In this document: positions 54,568 through 61,948 of the stretch, one piece after another
Layout: each line of letters starts with the position of its first letter
How positions within the stretch are numbered: the stretch's first letter is position 1
Origin: Oscillospiraceae bacterium
GTDB lineage: Bacteria > Bacillota > Clostridia > Oscillospirales > Acutalibacteraceae
DNA length: 64,000 bases
NCBI GenBank assembly: GCA_015066445.1
Contig: SVOK01000001.1
Span: 62,001-126,000, forward strand
Reading direction: 5' to 3'
Program-made: the position numbers and the translations under genes
Notes under the pieces: model-generated
The model's database searches: none
What the model was told of the DNA's origin: nothing
What the model saw: the letters and a program-made list of their open reading frames with translations, nothing else

Positions 54568-54648
54568 GTTCAGTTTTTGAAACATATAGTGCTTTTGCTT
54601 TCTTTCTGCTACAAAATGTGGTAGAAAGGCACTTGAGTTTTACTGAAC
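54568..54648 (+). ncRNA. Structured 5' leader of the rpmG operon
   Basis: Three nested stems: GTTCAGT/ACTGAAC (54568-54574 with 54642-54648), GTGC/GCAC (54589-54592 with 54629-54632) and TTTCTGCTAC/GTGGTAGAAA (54603-54612 with 54618-54627, one wobble). A separate CTTTTAC/GTAAAAG stem follows at 54664-54687. It is not a known riboswitch I can name; a ribosomal-protein leader is plausible. Confidence 0.5.
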
Positions 54649-54723
54649 CGAGGGAGGCGTTTACTTTTACGACAGTTAGAGTAAAAGCAAAAAATATTTC
54701 CGTAAAGCGGGAGGTGCCGTTAA

Positions 54724-54873
54724 ATGAGAGTTAAAATCACACTTGCTTGCACAGAGTGCAAACAGCGCAATTACAACACAATGAAAAACAAGAAGAATGA
54801 TCCTGACAGGCTTGAAATGAACAAGTATTGTAGGTTCTGCAAAAAGCACACCGTACACAAGGAAACAAAGTAA
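54724..54873 (+). CDS. rpmG: Ribosomal protein L33 (zinc-binding form)
   Basis: 49 aa, with GGGAGGTG before the ATG. The sequence [18 protein letters not shown] then [14 protein letters not shown] is L33 with both CxxC pairs intact, so it is the zinc-binding (C+) version. Its position ahead of secE-nusG is standard in Firmicutes. It is preceded by the structured leader and promoter described separately, and followed 12 bp later by the secE fusion gene. Confidence 0.97.
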   Translation: MRVKITLACTECKQRNYNTMKNKKNDPDRLEMNKYCRFCKKHTVHKETK

Positions 54874-54885
54874 GGAGGCAACGAA

Positions 54886-55572
54886 ATGAAGACTGTTAAT
54901 AAAATTCTCCGAGTGCTTACAGTAGTATTCGGCTTAGCTTCACTCGTACTCTTCTTTACAAGTTTTGTTACCATCGTTACAGATGCTGACATCACCCTTG
55001 TAGGCGCTAAGCTGGCTTTCGGTGGCGAGGTTGACTTCGCAGACACACCCTTAGCTAAATCAGCAGACATTTTACTTTGCTTCTGGCTTACAGTAATAGG
55101 ATTAGCATTAAGTATCTTCTCGTTCAAATCCAAAAAGCTGCGTTATGCTGCCCCCGGATTTGGATTAGCAGCTACTATCTATATGTTAGTAGTTCTTCTT
55201 GCAGGTCCTTTCAAGTTTGTTGATGTTCGCCCCTTAGCTTACAGCGACATTACAAGTATGACCTACACTCCTTTCGTTCTCTTTACAGTTATCGCTTTAG
55301 GCCTTTTCACAATTGCAGGCATTGCTCACCTTTTCTTGGACGATTATATCGAGGTTCTCGAATCCAAGGGTGAAAAGCTCACAATTGCTAAGCGTGTTAT
55401 CCGCTTCCTTAAAGACTATAAGAGCGAGTACAAAAAGATCGTTTGGCCCGGTTGGAGAGATGTTCTTAAGAACACCGTTATCGTTCTTATAATGTGCTTA
55501 ATCATAGGAGCTCTTATCTGGATTGTTGACTTTGGTCTCGGTAAGTTACTTGAACTTATTTTGACCGCTTAA
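54886..55572 (+). CDS. secE: SecE translocase subunit with a four-helix N-terminal extension
   Basis: 228 aa, about three times the usual bacterial SecE. The C-terminal 65 residues are SecE: the amphipathic RVIRFLKDYKSEYKKIVWPG with the invariant WP, then WRDVLKNTVIVLIMCL and the membrane helix. The N-terminal 160 residues contain four hydrophobic segments (about 8-30, 60-80, 88-107, 127-150) joined by short loops; the longest, between the first two, is rich in Asp and Ala. AAGGAGG precedes the ATG, and there is no internal start at the SecE part with a ribosome site. SecE stabilises SecY in the translocon. Gene order rpmG-secE-nusG confirms identity. The role of the extension is unknown. Confidence 0.9.
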   Translation: MKTVNKILRVLTVVFGLASLVLFFTSFVTIVTDADITLVGAKLAFGGEVDFADTPLAKSADILLCFWLTVIGLALSIFSFKSKKLRYAAPGFGLAATIYMLVVLLAGPFKFVDVRPLAYSDITSMTYTPFVLFTVIALGLFTIAGIAHLFLDDYIEVLESKGEKLTIAKRVIRFLKDYKSEYKKIVWPGWRDVLKNTVIVLIMCLIIGALIWIVDFGLGKLLELILTA

Positions 55573-55587
55573 GGTCGGAGGTAGACA

Positions 55588-56118
55588 ATGTCTGAAACTA
55601 AAGAAGCAAGATGGTATGTTGTACATACCTATTCAGGATATGAAAACAAAGTAGCAAGCGACCTTGCAACTATGGTTGAAAGCCGTGGTATGCAGGAGCT
55701 AATACAGGATATCAGAATTCCTACCGAAACAGTAACAGAAATTAAAGAAGATAAGAAAAAAGAAATCGAGCGTAAGATTTTCCCCGGTTATGTTCTTATT
55801 AAAATGATCGTAACTGATGACAGCTGGTATGTTGTAAGAAACATCCGTGGCTGTACGGGATTTGTCGGTCCGGCTTCAAAACCGGTTCCGCTTACCGATG
55901 AGGAGGTTGCAGCCTTAGGCGTTGAAAAGCACAGCGTTGAAGTTGGCTACAGCGAAGGTGATAATGTTAAGATTATCAGCGGTCCTCTTGAAGGCTACAC
56001 AGGTACTGTTAAAACAGTTGATACTGCTAACAATAATGTTTGTGTGGTTCTTTCAATGTTCGGCAGAGAAACCCCCGTTGAGCTTGAGCTTGACCAGATT
56101 TCTCTTGCAGACGATTAA
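55588..56118 (+). CDS. nusG: Transcription termination/antitermination factor NusG
   Basis: 176 aa. The NGN domain (ARWYVVHTYSGYENKVASDL, RKIFPGYVLIKMIVTDDSWY, GCTGFVGPASKPVPL) is followed by a KOW domain (GDNVKIISGPLEGYTGTVKT). NusG binds RNA polymerase to control pausing and links it to the ribosome or Rho. It is 15 bp after secE with a CGGAGG site and before rplK, the standard order. Confidence 0.97.
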   Translation: MSETKEARWYVVHTYSGYENKVASDLATMVESRGMQELIQDIRIPTETVTEIKEDKKKEIERKIFPGYVLIKMIVTDDSWYVVRNIRGCTGFVGPASKPVPLTDEEVAALGVEKHSVEVGYSEGDNVKIISGPLEGYTGTVKTVDTANNNVCVVLSMFGRETPVELELDQISLADD

Positions 56119-56173
56119 TTCATTAATACGCAGAAATGCTTATTGAGTCCCGATGTAAGACTTTTACATCACG

Positions 56174-56229
56174 GTGGGAGGAATGGAATATGACCATTCC
56201 GCCAGGCGTTGTTAAAACGCTGTTACCAC
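56174..56229 (+). promoter_or_regulatory. L1-binding mRNA site before rplK
   Basis: GTGGGAG (56174-56180) is matched by GTTACCAC (56222-56229), the same two-sided motif used by ribosomal protein L1 on 23S rRNA and on the E. coli L11-L1 leader. Between them sits a GGAATGG/CCATTCC hairpin and a GCGTT/AACGC hairpin. Confidence 0.6.
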
Positions 56230-56250
56230 GAATAATGGAGGTGCAAATAA

Positions 56251-56676
56251 ATGGCTCAGAAAATCACAGGTTACATTAAGCTTCAGATCCCTGCAGGTAA
56301 GGCTACACCGGCTCCCCCGGTAGGTCCTGCTCTCGGTCAGCACGGCGTAAATATTATGTCGTTCACCAAGGAGTTCAACGAAAGAACAAAGAATGATATT
56401 GGTCTTATAATTCCGGTTATTATTACCGTTTATGCAGACCGCTCCTTCAGCTTCGTTACAAAGACTCCTCCCGCAGCTGTTCTTATTAAGAAAGCTTGCG
56501 GCATTGAGAGTGCTTCCGGCACACCTAACAAAACAAAGGTTGCCAAGATCACCAAAGAGCAGATAAAGAAGATTGCAGAAACAAAAATGCCCGACCTTAA
56601 TGCAGCTACTATTGAAACAGCTATGAGTATGATAGCTGGTACTGCACGTAGCATGGGTGTAGAAGTAGTCGATTAA
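56251..56676 (+). CDS. rplK: Ribosomal protein L11
   Basis: 141 aa, normal length. N-terminal domain: [20 protein letters not shown], with [18 protein letters not shown]-terminal rRNA-binding domain: [18 protein letters not shown], then [13 protein letters not shown]. It forms the GTPase-associated centre and binds thiostrepton. It is followed by rplA, with apparent L1-binding sites before both genes, so both are probably under L1 feedback. Confidence 0.97.
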   Translation: MAQKITGYIKLQIPAGKATPAPPVGPALGQHGVNIMSFTKEFNERTKNDIGLIIPVIITVYADRSFSFVTKTPPAAVLIKKACGIESASGTPNKTKVAKITKEQIKKIAETKMPDLNAATIETAMSMIAGTARSMGVEVVD

Positions 56677-56685
56677 TTCTCTCTT

Positions 56686-56712
56686 GTGGGAGGAAAATTC
56701 CGATTTAACCAC
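56686..56712 (+). promoter_or_regulatory. Second L1-binding mRNA site before rplA
   Basis: GTGGGAG (56686-56692) then a GGAA/TTCC mini-hairpin and GATTTAACCAC (56702-56712). It repeats the motif before rplK in a more compact form and ends 18 bp before the rplA start, where binding would block translation. Confidence 0.65.
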
Positions 56713-56729
56713 TTATTGGGAGGTAAACA

Positions 56730-57425
56730 ATGAAACACGGTAAAAAGTATAATGAAAGCGTAAAGCTTATTGAAACAGGTAAGCTTTACGATGTAAACGA
56801 AGCAGTTGAGGTTGCTGTAAAGACCGGTACTGCTAAGTTTGATGAAACTGTTGAAATTCACGTTCGTTTAGGTGTTGACTCTCGTCACGCTGACCAGCAG
56901 GTTAGAGGCGCAGTTGTTCTTCCTAACGGAACAGGTAAAACTGTAAGAACCTTAGTTTTTGCTAAGGGCGACAACGCAAAGGCAGCTGAGGAAGCAGGCT
57001 CCGATTTTGTTGGTGCTGAGGAACTCGTTGCTAAAATCCAGAACGAAAACTGGTTAGACTTTGATGTTGTTATCGCAACACCCGATATGATGGGCGTTGT
57101 TGGTCGTCTCGGTAAGGTATTAGGTCCCCGTGGTCTTATGCCTACACCTAAGGCTGGTACTGTTACACCTGATGTTGCTAAGGCTGTTACCGAAGCAAAG
57201 GCTGGTAAGATTGAGTACCGTCTTGACAAAACCAACATCATCCACTGCCCTATCGGTAAGGTTTCCTTCGGTCCCGAAAAGCTTCAGGAGAACTTTGATA
57301 CTCTTATGGGTGCTATCGTTAAGGCTAAGCCTGCTGCTGCAAAGGGTCAATACATTAAGTCTTGCGTAATCGCAACAACAATGGGCCCCGGAATCAAGCT
57401 CAACGTAGCTAAATTCGGTGGTTAA
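56730..57425 (+). CDS. rplA: Ribosomal protein L1
   Basis: 231 aa. L1 features: [20 protein letters not shown] at the N-terminus, then [33 protein letters not shown], domain II ([33 protein letters not shown]) and the return to domain I ([20 protein letters not shown]). It forms the L1 stalk and represses its own operon by binding mRNA. Unusually, rplJ-rplL do not follow; a terminator and a GH2 gene do. Confidence 0.97.
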   Translation: MKHGKKYNESVKLIETGKLYDVNEAVEVAVKTGTAKFDETVEIHVRLGVDSRHADQQVRGAVVLPNGTGKTVRTLVFAKGDNAKAAEEAGSDFVGAEELVAKIQNENWLDFDVVIATPDMMGVVGRLGKVLGPRGLMPTPKAGTVTPDVAKAVTEAKAGKIEYRLDKTNIIHCPIGKVSFGPEKLQENFDTLMGAIVKAKPAAAKGQYIKSCVIATTMGPGIKLNVAKFGG

Positions 57426-57438
57426 TAGTTAAAAACTT

Positions 57439-57472
57439 ATCCCCACAGACTTTTCTCTGTGGGGATTTTTTT
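57439..57472 (+). terminator. Strong terminator after rplA
   Basis: ATCCCCACAGA (57439-57449) and TCTGTGGGGAT (57456-57466) followed by a T-run to 57472. It ends the ribosomal operon at rplA. Confidence 0.93.
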
Positions 57473-57475
57473 GCG

Positions 57476-57505
57476 TTGAATAATAACTTAACTTATGTTA
57501 TTATT
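57476..57505 (+). promoter_or_regulatory. Promoter of the second GH2 gene with an inverted repeat
   Basis: TTGAAT (57476-57481), 17-bp spacer, TATTAT (57499-57504). AATAATAAC (57479-57487) and GTTATTATT (57497-57505) form 9-bp arms that cover both boxes, as for a repressor site. Confidence 0.5.
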
Positions 57506-57538
57506 AGTATATAAAAAAACAATGCCCAGAGGTTCAAT

Positions 57539-59287
57539 ATGAAAACATTAAATCTTGTTTCGCTTGTCACCCCTTTTGAAGACGAACTAAAAAATACTGA
57601 TACTCCCCTTTCTGAATATCCTCGCCCCCAGCTTAAGAGAGACTCTTATATCTGCCTTAATGGCGAGTGGGATTTTAAAATCATTGATATTAAGAATAGC
57701 ATTACGGAATTTGACGGCAAAATAACTGTTCCTTTTCCTCCTGAAAGCCGAATTTCAGGAGTGGAAAGAGAAATTAAAAAGAATGAAAAAATGGTTTATT
57801 CCAAAAGCTTCGGCCTGCCTGACGGTTTCTTAAAAGACCGCTTGATACTGCATTTCGGAGCTGTAGACCAATATGCTACAGTATATATCAATAATACAGA
57901 AATCGGGAAAAACGCAGGCGGTTATCTCCCCTTTTCCTTTGATATAACAGATTATATAGTTCGCAGCGGAGTTAATACAGTGTCTGTTGTAGTCAGTGAC
58001 CCGCTTGATAAAAATCTTCCCTACGGCAAGCAAACCAACAAAAGAGGCGGTATGTGGTACACTAAGGTAAGCGGCATCTGGCAAACAGTGTGGCTCGAAA
58101 GTGTAACAAACGATTATGTTAAGAATTTAAAAATCACACCAACGCTAAATAGCGTTAATATCAAAATTGATTCTGCCTGCCCTCAAAAAACAATTATATT
58201 AGAAACTCCCAACGGTGACAAGGAGTATACACTGACAGGTGACAGCATAGATATTGAAATAGAAAACCCAAAGCATTGGTCTCCCGAAGACCCATATCTT
58301 TATAACTTTTCAGTAATCAGCGGCAATGATACCGTAAAATCTTATTTTGCGTTAAGAGAAATCAGTATAAAAAAATCAGGCAATACACCGTATATATGCC
58401 TTAACGGTGAGCCTTATTATTTCCATGGCCTTTTAGACCAAGGCTATTTTAGTGACGGTATCTACACTCCCGCCTCTTACGAAGCATATAAAAACGATAT
58501 TTTAAAAATGAAATCCTGTGGCTTTAATATGCTTAGAAAACATATCAAGACCGAGCCTTGGCTATTTTATTATTACTGTGATAAATACGGTATGGTAGTT
58601 TTTCAGGATTTTATAAACAGTGGAAAATACAGCTTTTTAATTGATACTGCTCTGCCAACCGTTTGCCTTAGAAAAGGAATTACGCACAGTGCCTCTAAAA
58701 TTCGGCGTGAACGCTTTTTTGAAATGGGTAATGGTATTTTAGAGTATCTTTATAACAACCCCTCTGTATGCTATTATACGATATTTAATGAAGGCTGGGG
58801 GCAGTTTAGCGCAGATAAGTGTTATAATTATTTCAAAAATGCCGATAATACCCGAATTTATGACACTACCTCAGGCTGGTTTAAAGCAAAGCTTAGCGAT
58901 GTTGAAAGCGACCATATTTACTTTAAGCCCGTAAAACCCCAAAAGGTTAAAAACCGTCCGCTTGTTTTATCCGAATTCGGAGGTTATTCCTGCAAAATCG
59001 AGGGTCATGCCTTTAATAAAGACAAAACCTACGGCTATCGCTTTATAAAAGAAGCTGCTGATTTTGAAAACGCCCTTGTGAAGCTTTATACCGATGAAAT
59101 TCTTCCTGCTATAAAGCACGGTCTTAATGCTACTGTACTCACACAGGTGAGCGATGTTGAGGACGAAACCAATGGACTGCTCACCTATGACAGGCAAATT
59201 TTGAAGGTTGATACGAACACTTTGAATAGCATTGCCGAAAAGCTTAAAAAAGCGTTCGCAGACCGCATAAACTCCGCAAATCCCTAA
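57539..59287 (+). CDS. Glycoside hydrolase family 2 protein
   Basis: 582 aa. A GH2 jelly-roll (YICLNGEWDFKII, VPFPPESRISGV, LILHFGAVDQYATVYINN, GGYLPFSFDIT, VSGIWQTVWLE) precedes the immunoglobulin-like and barrel domains. Catalytic residues: Glu418 in TIFNEGWGQF (acid/base) and Glu479 in LSEFGGYS (nucleophile). It is related to the GH2 at 32091-33809 in layout but clearly distinct. No signal peptide. It is a single gene with its own promoter, placed directly after the ribosomal operon. Specificity cannot be read; beta-galactosidase, glucuronidase or mannosidase-type are options. Confidence 0.9.
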   Translation: MKTLNLVSLVTPFEDELKNTDTPLSEYPRPQLKRDSYICLNGEWDFKIIDIKNSITEFDGKITVPFPPESRISGVEREIKKNEKMVYSKSFGLPDGFLKDRLILHFGAVDQYATVYINNTEIGKNAGGYLPFSFDITDYIVRSGVNTVSVVVSDPLDKNLPYGKQTNKRGGMWYTKVSGIWQTVWLESVTNDYVKNLKITPTLNSVNIKIDSACPQKTIILETPNGDKEYTLTGDSIDIEIENPKHWSPEDPYLYNFSVISGNDTVKSYFALREISIKKSGNTPYICLNGEPYYFHGLLDQGYFSDGIYTPASYEAYKNDILKMKSCGFNMLRKHIKTEPWLFYYYCDKYGMVVFQDFINSGKYSFLIDTALPTVCLRKGITHSASKIRRERFFEMGNGILEYLYNNPSVCYYTIFNEGWGQFSADKCYNYFKNADNTRIYDTTSGWFKAKLSDVESDHIYFKPVKPQKVKNRPLVLSEFGGYSCKIEGHAFNKDKTYGYRFIKEAADFENALVKLYTDEILPAIKHGLNATVLTQVSDVEDETNGLLTYDRQILKVDTNTLNSIAEKLKKAFADRINSANP

Positions 59288-59291
59288 AAGG

Positions 59292-59320
59292 TTGCAAAAT
59301 TATATAAAATATGATATAAT
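59292..59320 (+). promoter_or_regulatory. Promoter of the pseudokinase gene
   Basis: TTGCAA (59292-59297), 17-bp spacer, TATAAT (59315-59320) with TGA ahead (extended -10). The start codon at 59364 follows a TTGGAGG site. Confidence 0.65.
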
Positions 59321-59363
59321 AATTAATTAGTATTTATTCTAATATTCATATTGGAGGTTTACT

Positions 59364-61058
59364 ATGCTTAATACCGAAAGATTATGCTTAGGTTGTATGA
59401 CCGATAATGGTGGTGAACGGGTTTGTCCTATCTGCGGATATGATTCCGCTACTAAAAATCCGGAAAACTCACTTCCCGCTAAATTCGTTTTAAAAAATCG
59501 CTATCTTGTGGGTAACGAAACAAGCTCTAACGGAGAAGGTATTTCCTATATTGGCTGGGATAATGCTAATGATGCGATAGTTACCGTCAGGGAATATTTC
59601 CCCACAGGCTTTGCCCTTAGAAATCCTGATAAAACCGTTTCAATGGTTAAGGGCAACGAATATACCTTTAATGAGGGCTTACTCGAATTCAAGGATATTA
59701 AATGCAATATTATGGCTTCTGAGCTCGCTTCATTAGTTCCTGTTATCGATGTATTCGAGGAAAACGGCACCGTTTATTCCGTTGAAGCTAATATTCAGGG
59801 AATAACCTTGAGCAAATTCCTTGATAAAAACGGCGGAATCTTGAAATGGGAGCAAGCAAGAGCCTTGTTCCTGCCACTTATTGATACCATAAAGGGTATG
59901 AATGATATCGGCATTATTCATGGCGGTATTTCTGCTGAAACAATAATAGTTGGAAGAGACGGTAAGCTCAGAATAACAGATTACGCCATAAAGAAGACAA
60001 GACAGTCTGATTCAGAGCTTGTTTCAGAGCTTTTTAACGGATATGCCGCTATTGAGCAATACGGTTTTGAGGGAATGCACACTGATACATATACTGATGT
60101 ATACGGCATTTGCGCCACCCTTTTCAGAGTTTTGATAGGTACCGTTCCGCCCGAATCTGCAAAACGTATTCAAAACGATTCCATGTCCATACCTGCAAAA
60201 TTTGCTGAGGAATTGCCGAGACACGTGCTTGCGGCATTAGCTAACGGCCTTCAGGTTCTCCCAGAAGAACGTACCCGTAATATTGAAGCCTTTAAAAACG
60301 AGTTGGTTTACGGTGAAATACCCAATGCCCCTGTAGTTAAGCACACTCAGAAAGCTGCTTCTGTGGCAGAAAAAGAAAAGCCTGCAAAAAAAGGCAGTTC
60401 TGCTATATCTGCGCTTATAGCCGCAGGAATTACCGTTGGCGTGTTTATCATTATCGGATTAATACTGATCTTCGGACCTTTGAAGGACGTTGTTTTTCCG
60501 CCCAAGGAACCCGCATATACCAGCGAAGAGGCTGAGGTTAATGCTCCCGAGGTTGATAAAATCGGTGATGTTGACAGCGGCGCAGAGCTGACTTCAAAGC
60601 TTTATACCGTTCCTGATTTAAAAGGCAAATTATATGCCGAGGTTATTGATAATGAGGAATATGAAATGTTCGAGTTTGCAATTTCCTCAAAATCCTTCTC
60701 TGACCAATACCCAAAAGGCACTATCTGTTCACAGTCAATAGCTCCCGGTGGTGACGGTGTTGTGAGAGATACTAAAATCGAGGTGGTTATCTCATTAGGT
60801 CCTAAGGAAATTAAAATCGCCAACCTTAAAGGGCTCACAAAGGATGAAGCTATATTAGAGCTTTTAAAGCAAGGCTTTATTTACGATAATATTGAGATTT
60901 TGGAGAAATACGATGAAGATTTAACCCCAGGAGTTGTAATTGACCAGTCCCCTAAATACGGAGATAAGGTTAGCACAGATGTGGGTGTTAAGATTTACAT
61001 CAACTCTTATACAGGCGATGAGTCCGAGAGCAGCAGCTCAAATAACGAAAGAAATTAA
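59364..61058 (+). CDS. Membrane pseudokinase with zinc ribbon and PASTA domains
   Basis: 564 aa. Residues 8-24 form a zinc ribbon (CLGC ... CPIC). Residues 45-315 have a Hanks-type kinase fold (GISYIGWD, ITDYAIKK, GYAAIEQYG, TDVYGICATLFRVLIGTVPP). Key catalytic residues are missing: VAIK Lys is Arg76 (VTVREYF), HRD is HGG (186-188) and the Mg-binding Asn is Thr193, while the DFG Asp remains as DYA (206-208). A single membrane helix (about 347-371) is followed outside by two PASTA-like repeats (VPDLKGKLYAEV ... and IANLKGLTKDEA ...). PASTA domains bind peptidoglycan fragments. It probably signals by binding, not phosphorylation (inference). Confidence 0.85.
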   Translation: MLNTERLCLGCMTDNGGERVCPICGYDSATKNPENSLPAKFVLKNRYLVGNETSSNGEGISYIGWDNANDAIVTVREYFPTGFALRNPDKTVSMVKGNEYTFNEGLLEFKDIKCNIMASELASLVPVIDVFEENGTVYSVEANIQGITLSKFLDKNGGILKWEQARALFLPLIDTIKGMNDIGIIHGGISAETIIVGRDGKLRITDYAIKKTRQSDSELVSELFNGYAAIEQYGFEGMHTDTYTDVYGICATLFRVLIGTVPPESAKRIQNDSMSIPAKFAEELPRHVLAALANGLQVLPEERTRNIEAFKNELVYGEIPNAPVVKHTQKAASVAEKEKPAKKGSSAISALIAAGITVGVFIIIGLILIFGPLKDVVFPPKEPAYTSEEAEVNAPEVDKIGDVDSGAELTSKLYTVPDLKGKLYAEVIDNEEYEMFEFAISSKSFSDQYPKGTICSQSIAPGGDGVVRDTKIEVVISLGPKEIKIANLKGLTKDEAILELLKQGFIYDNIEILEKYDEDLTPGVVIDQSPKYGDKVSTDVGVKIYINSYTGDESESSSSNNERN

Positions 61059-61072
61059 AATAATATGAAACT

Positions 61073-61104
61073 AAAAAATGCTTTCCAATAGGAAAGCATT
61101 TTTT
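61073..61104. terminator. Bidirectional terminator
   Basis: AAAAAATGCTTTCC (61073-61086), loop AATA, GGAAAGCATTTTTT (61091-61104). It serves the pseudokinase from the left and the hydrolase from the right. Confidence 0.9.
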
Positions 61105-61113
61105 ATTGCTTAC

Positions 61114-61893
61114 TTAAAACTCAACATCACAGAAAACAGGTGAATGATCGGTTGCATCAAGAGCAGGCTGGTCCTCAATTATTCTATACTGCAAAGCCTT
61201 AACCTTATCATCTAAAACTATCATATGGTCGATAGAAAAGCTTTTATCATTTTCGGTTTTCTTACCGTGGTATTTTCCGTCCTCTCCGCAAACAGGGTCG
61301 CCATGATGGGAAGACATATTATCCTTTTGGTCAGCCAAATCGTGCAAATGCTTTATTCCGTTTTGGCTATAAACCTCAAACACATCACTTGATAGAGTGG
61401 TGTTCATATCTCCAAAAGCAAAAACAGGGCAGTTATAAAGCTCTTTTAAATACTTCATAAGCCTTACAAGCTGATGCGCATTTTTCACCCTTATTTCATC
61501 GTGCTCGGGTCCTGTTCTCCACCAAAAATGGGTGTTGCAAACCGCAAACAGCTTTTCGTCCTCTGCTTTAAGCACCGCCCAGGTAATACCCTTGGTAACA
61601 TCGGGAGTCTCTGCCAAATATTCGTAGCCTTTAGCTATCAGTTTATAACTCTTTTTATAACAAAACGGAACGAAGTTATTGCTATCTGCAATTTCTGTGC
61701 CAACCCAAGCATACTCCTCTGCAAGACGTTCGAAAAGTCCGCTTTCATACCAACGCTTGGTAATTTCCTGCAGTCCTAATATATCAGGGTTGTATTTCTT
61801 ATAGATACCGTAAATATCGTCAATTCTTACATCAACAGGATTTCCGAAATAATCGCCCCAGATATTACTCGTCATTATACGCATATAAAGCAC
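61114..61893 (-). CDS. Endonuclease/exonuclease/phosphatase (EEP) family protein
   Basis: 259 aa. EEP metal and catalytic motifs: MTSNIWGD at the N-terminus, DILGLQEITKRW (Glu), VCNTHFWWRTG (His), AFGDMNTTLSSDVF (Asp/Asn), SIDHMIV and the terminal DATDHSPVFCDV. The family includes DNA endonucleases, sphingomyelinases and inositol phosphatases; the substrate is not clear here. No signal peptide or membrane helix is seen, so it is cytoplasmic. It follows a divalent-metal fold and is on the same strand as the downstream ABC exporter's transcript, but they are separated by a hairpin. Confidence 0.88.
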   Translation of the reverse strand: MLYMRIMTSNIWGDYFGNPVDVRIDDIYGIYKKYNPDILGLQEITKRWYESGLFERLAEEYAWVGTEIADSNNFVPFCYKKSYKLIAKGYEYLAETPDVTKGITWAVLKAEDEKLFAVCNTHFWWRTGPEHDEIRVKNAHQLVRLMKYLKELYNCPVFAFGDMNTTLSSDVFEVYSQNGIKHLHDLADQKDNMSSHHGDPVCGEDGKYHGKKTENDKSFSIDHMIVLDDKVKALQYRIIEDQPALDATDHSPVFCDVEF

Positions 61894-61916
61894 TCCCTAT
61901 GTATTAATTTATCAAG

Positions 61917-61947
61917 CTTAAAACCGAACTTCCAATACGGTTTTAAG
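61917..61947 (-). terminator. Terminator after the ABC exporter
   Basis: CTTAAAACCG (61917-61926) and CGGTTTTAAG (61938-61947), immediately after the exporter stop codon; loop of 11 nt. Confidence 0.65.
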
Positions 61948-61948
61948 T

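Noticed and set aside
54568..54648. tRNA gene in the rpmG leader
   Set aside because: It folds as nested stems, with no T-loop sequence, no anticodon arm and no CCA-proximal acceptor.
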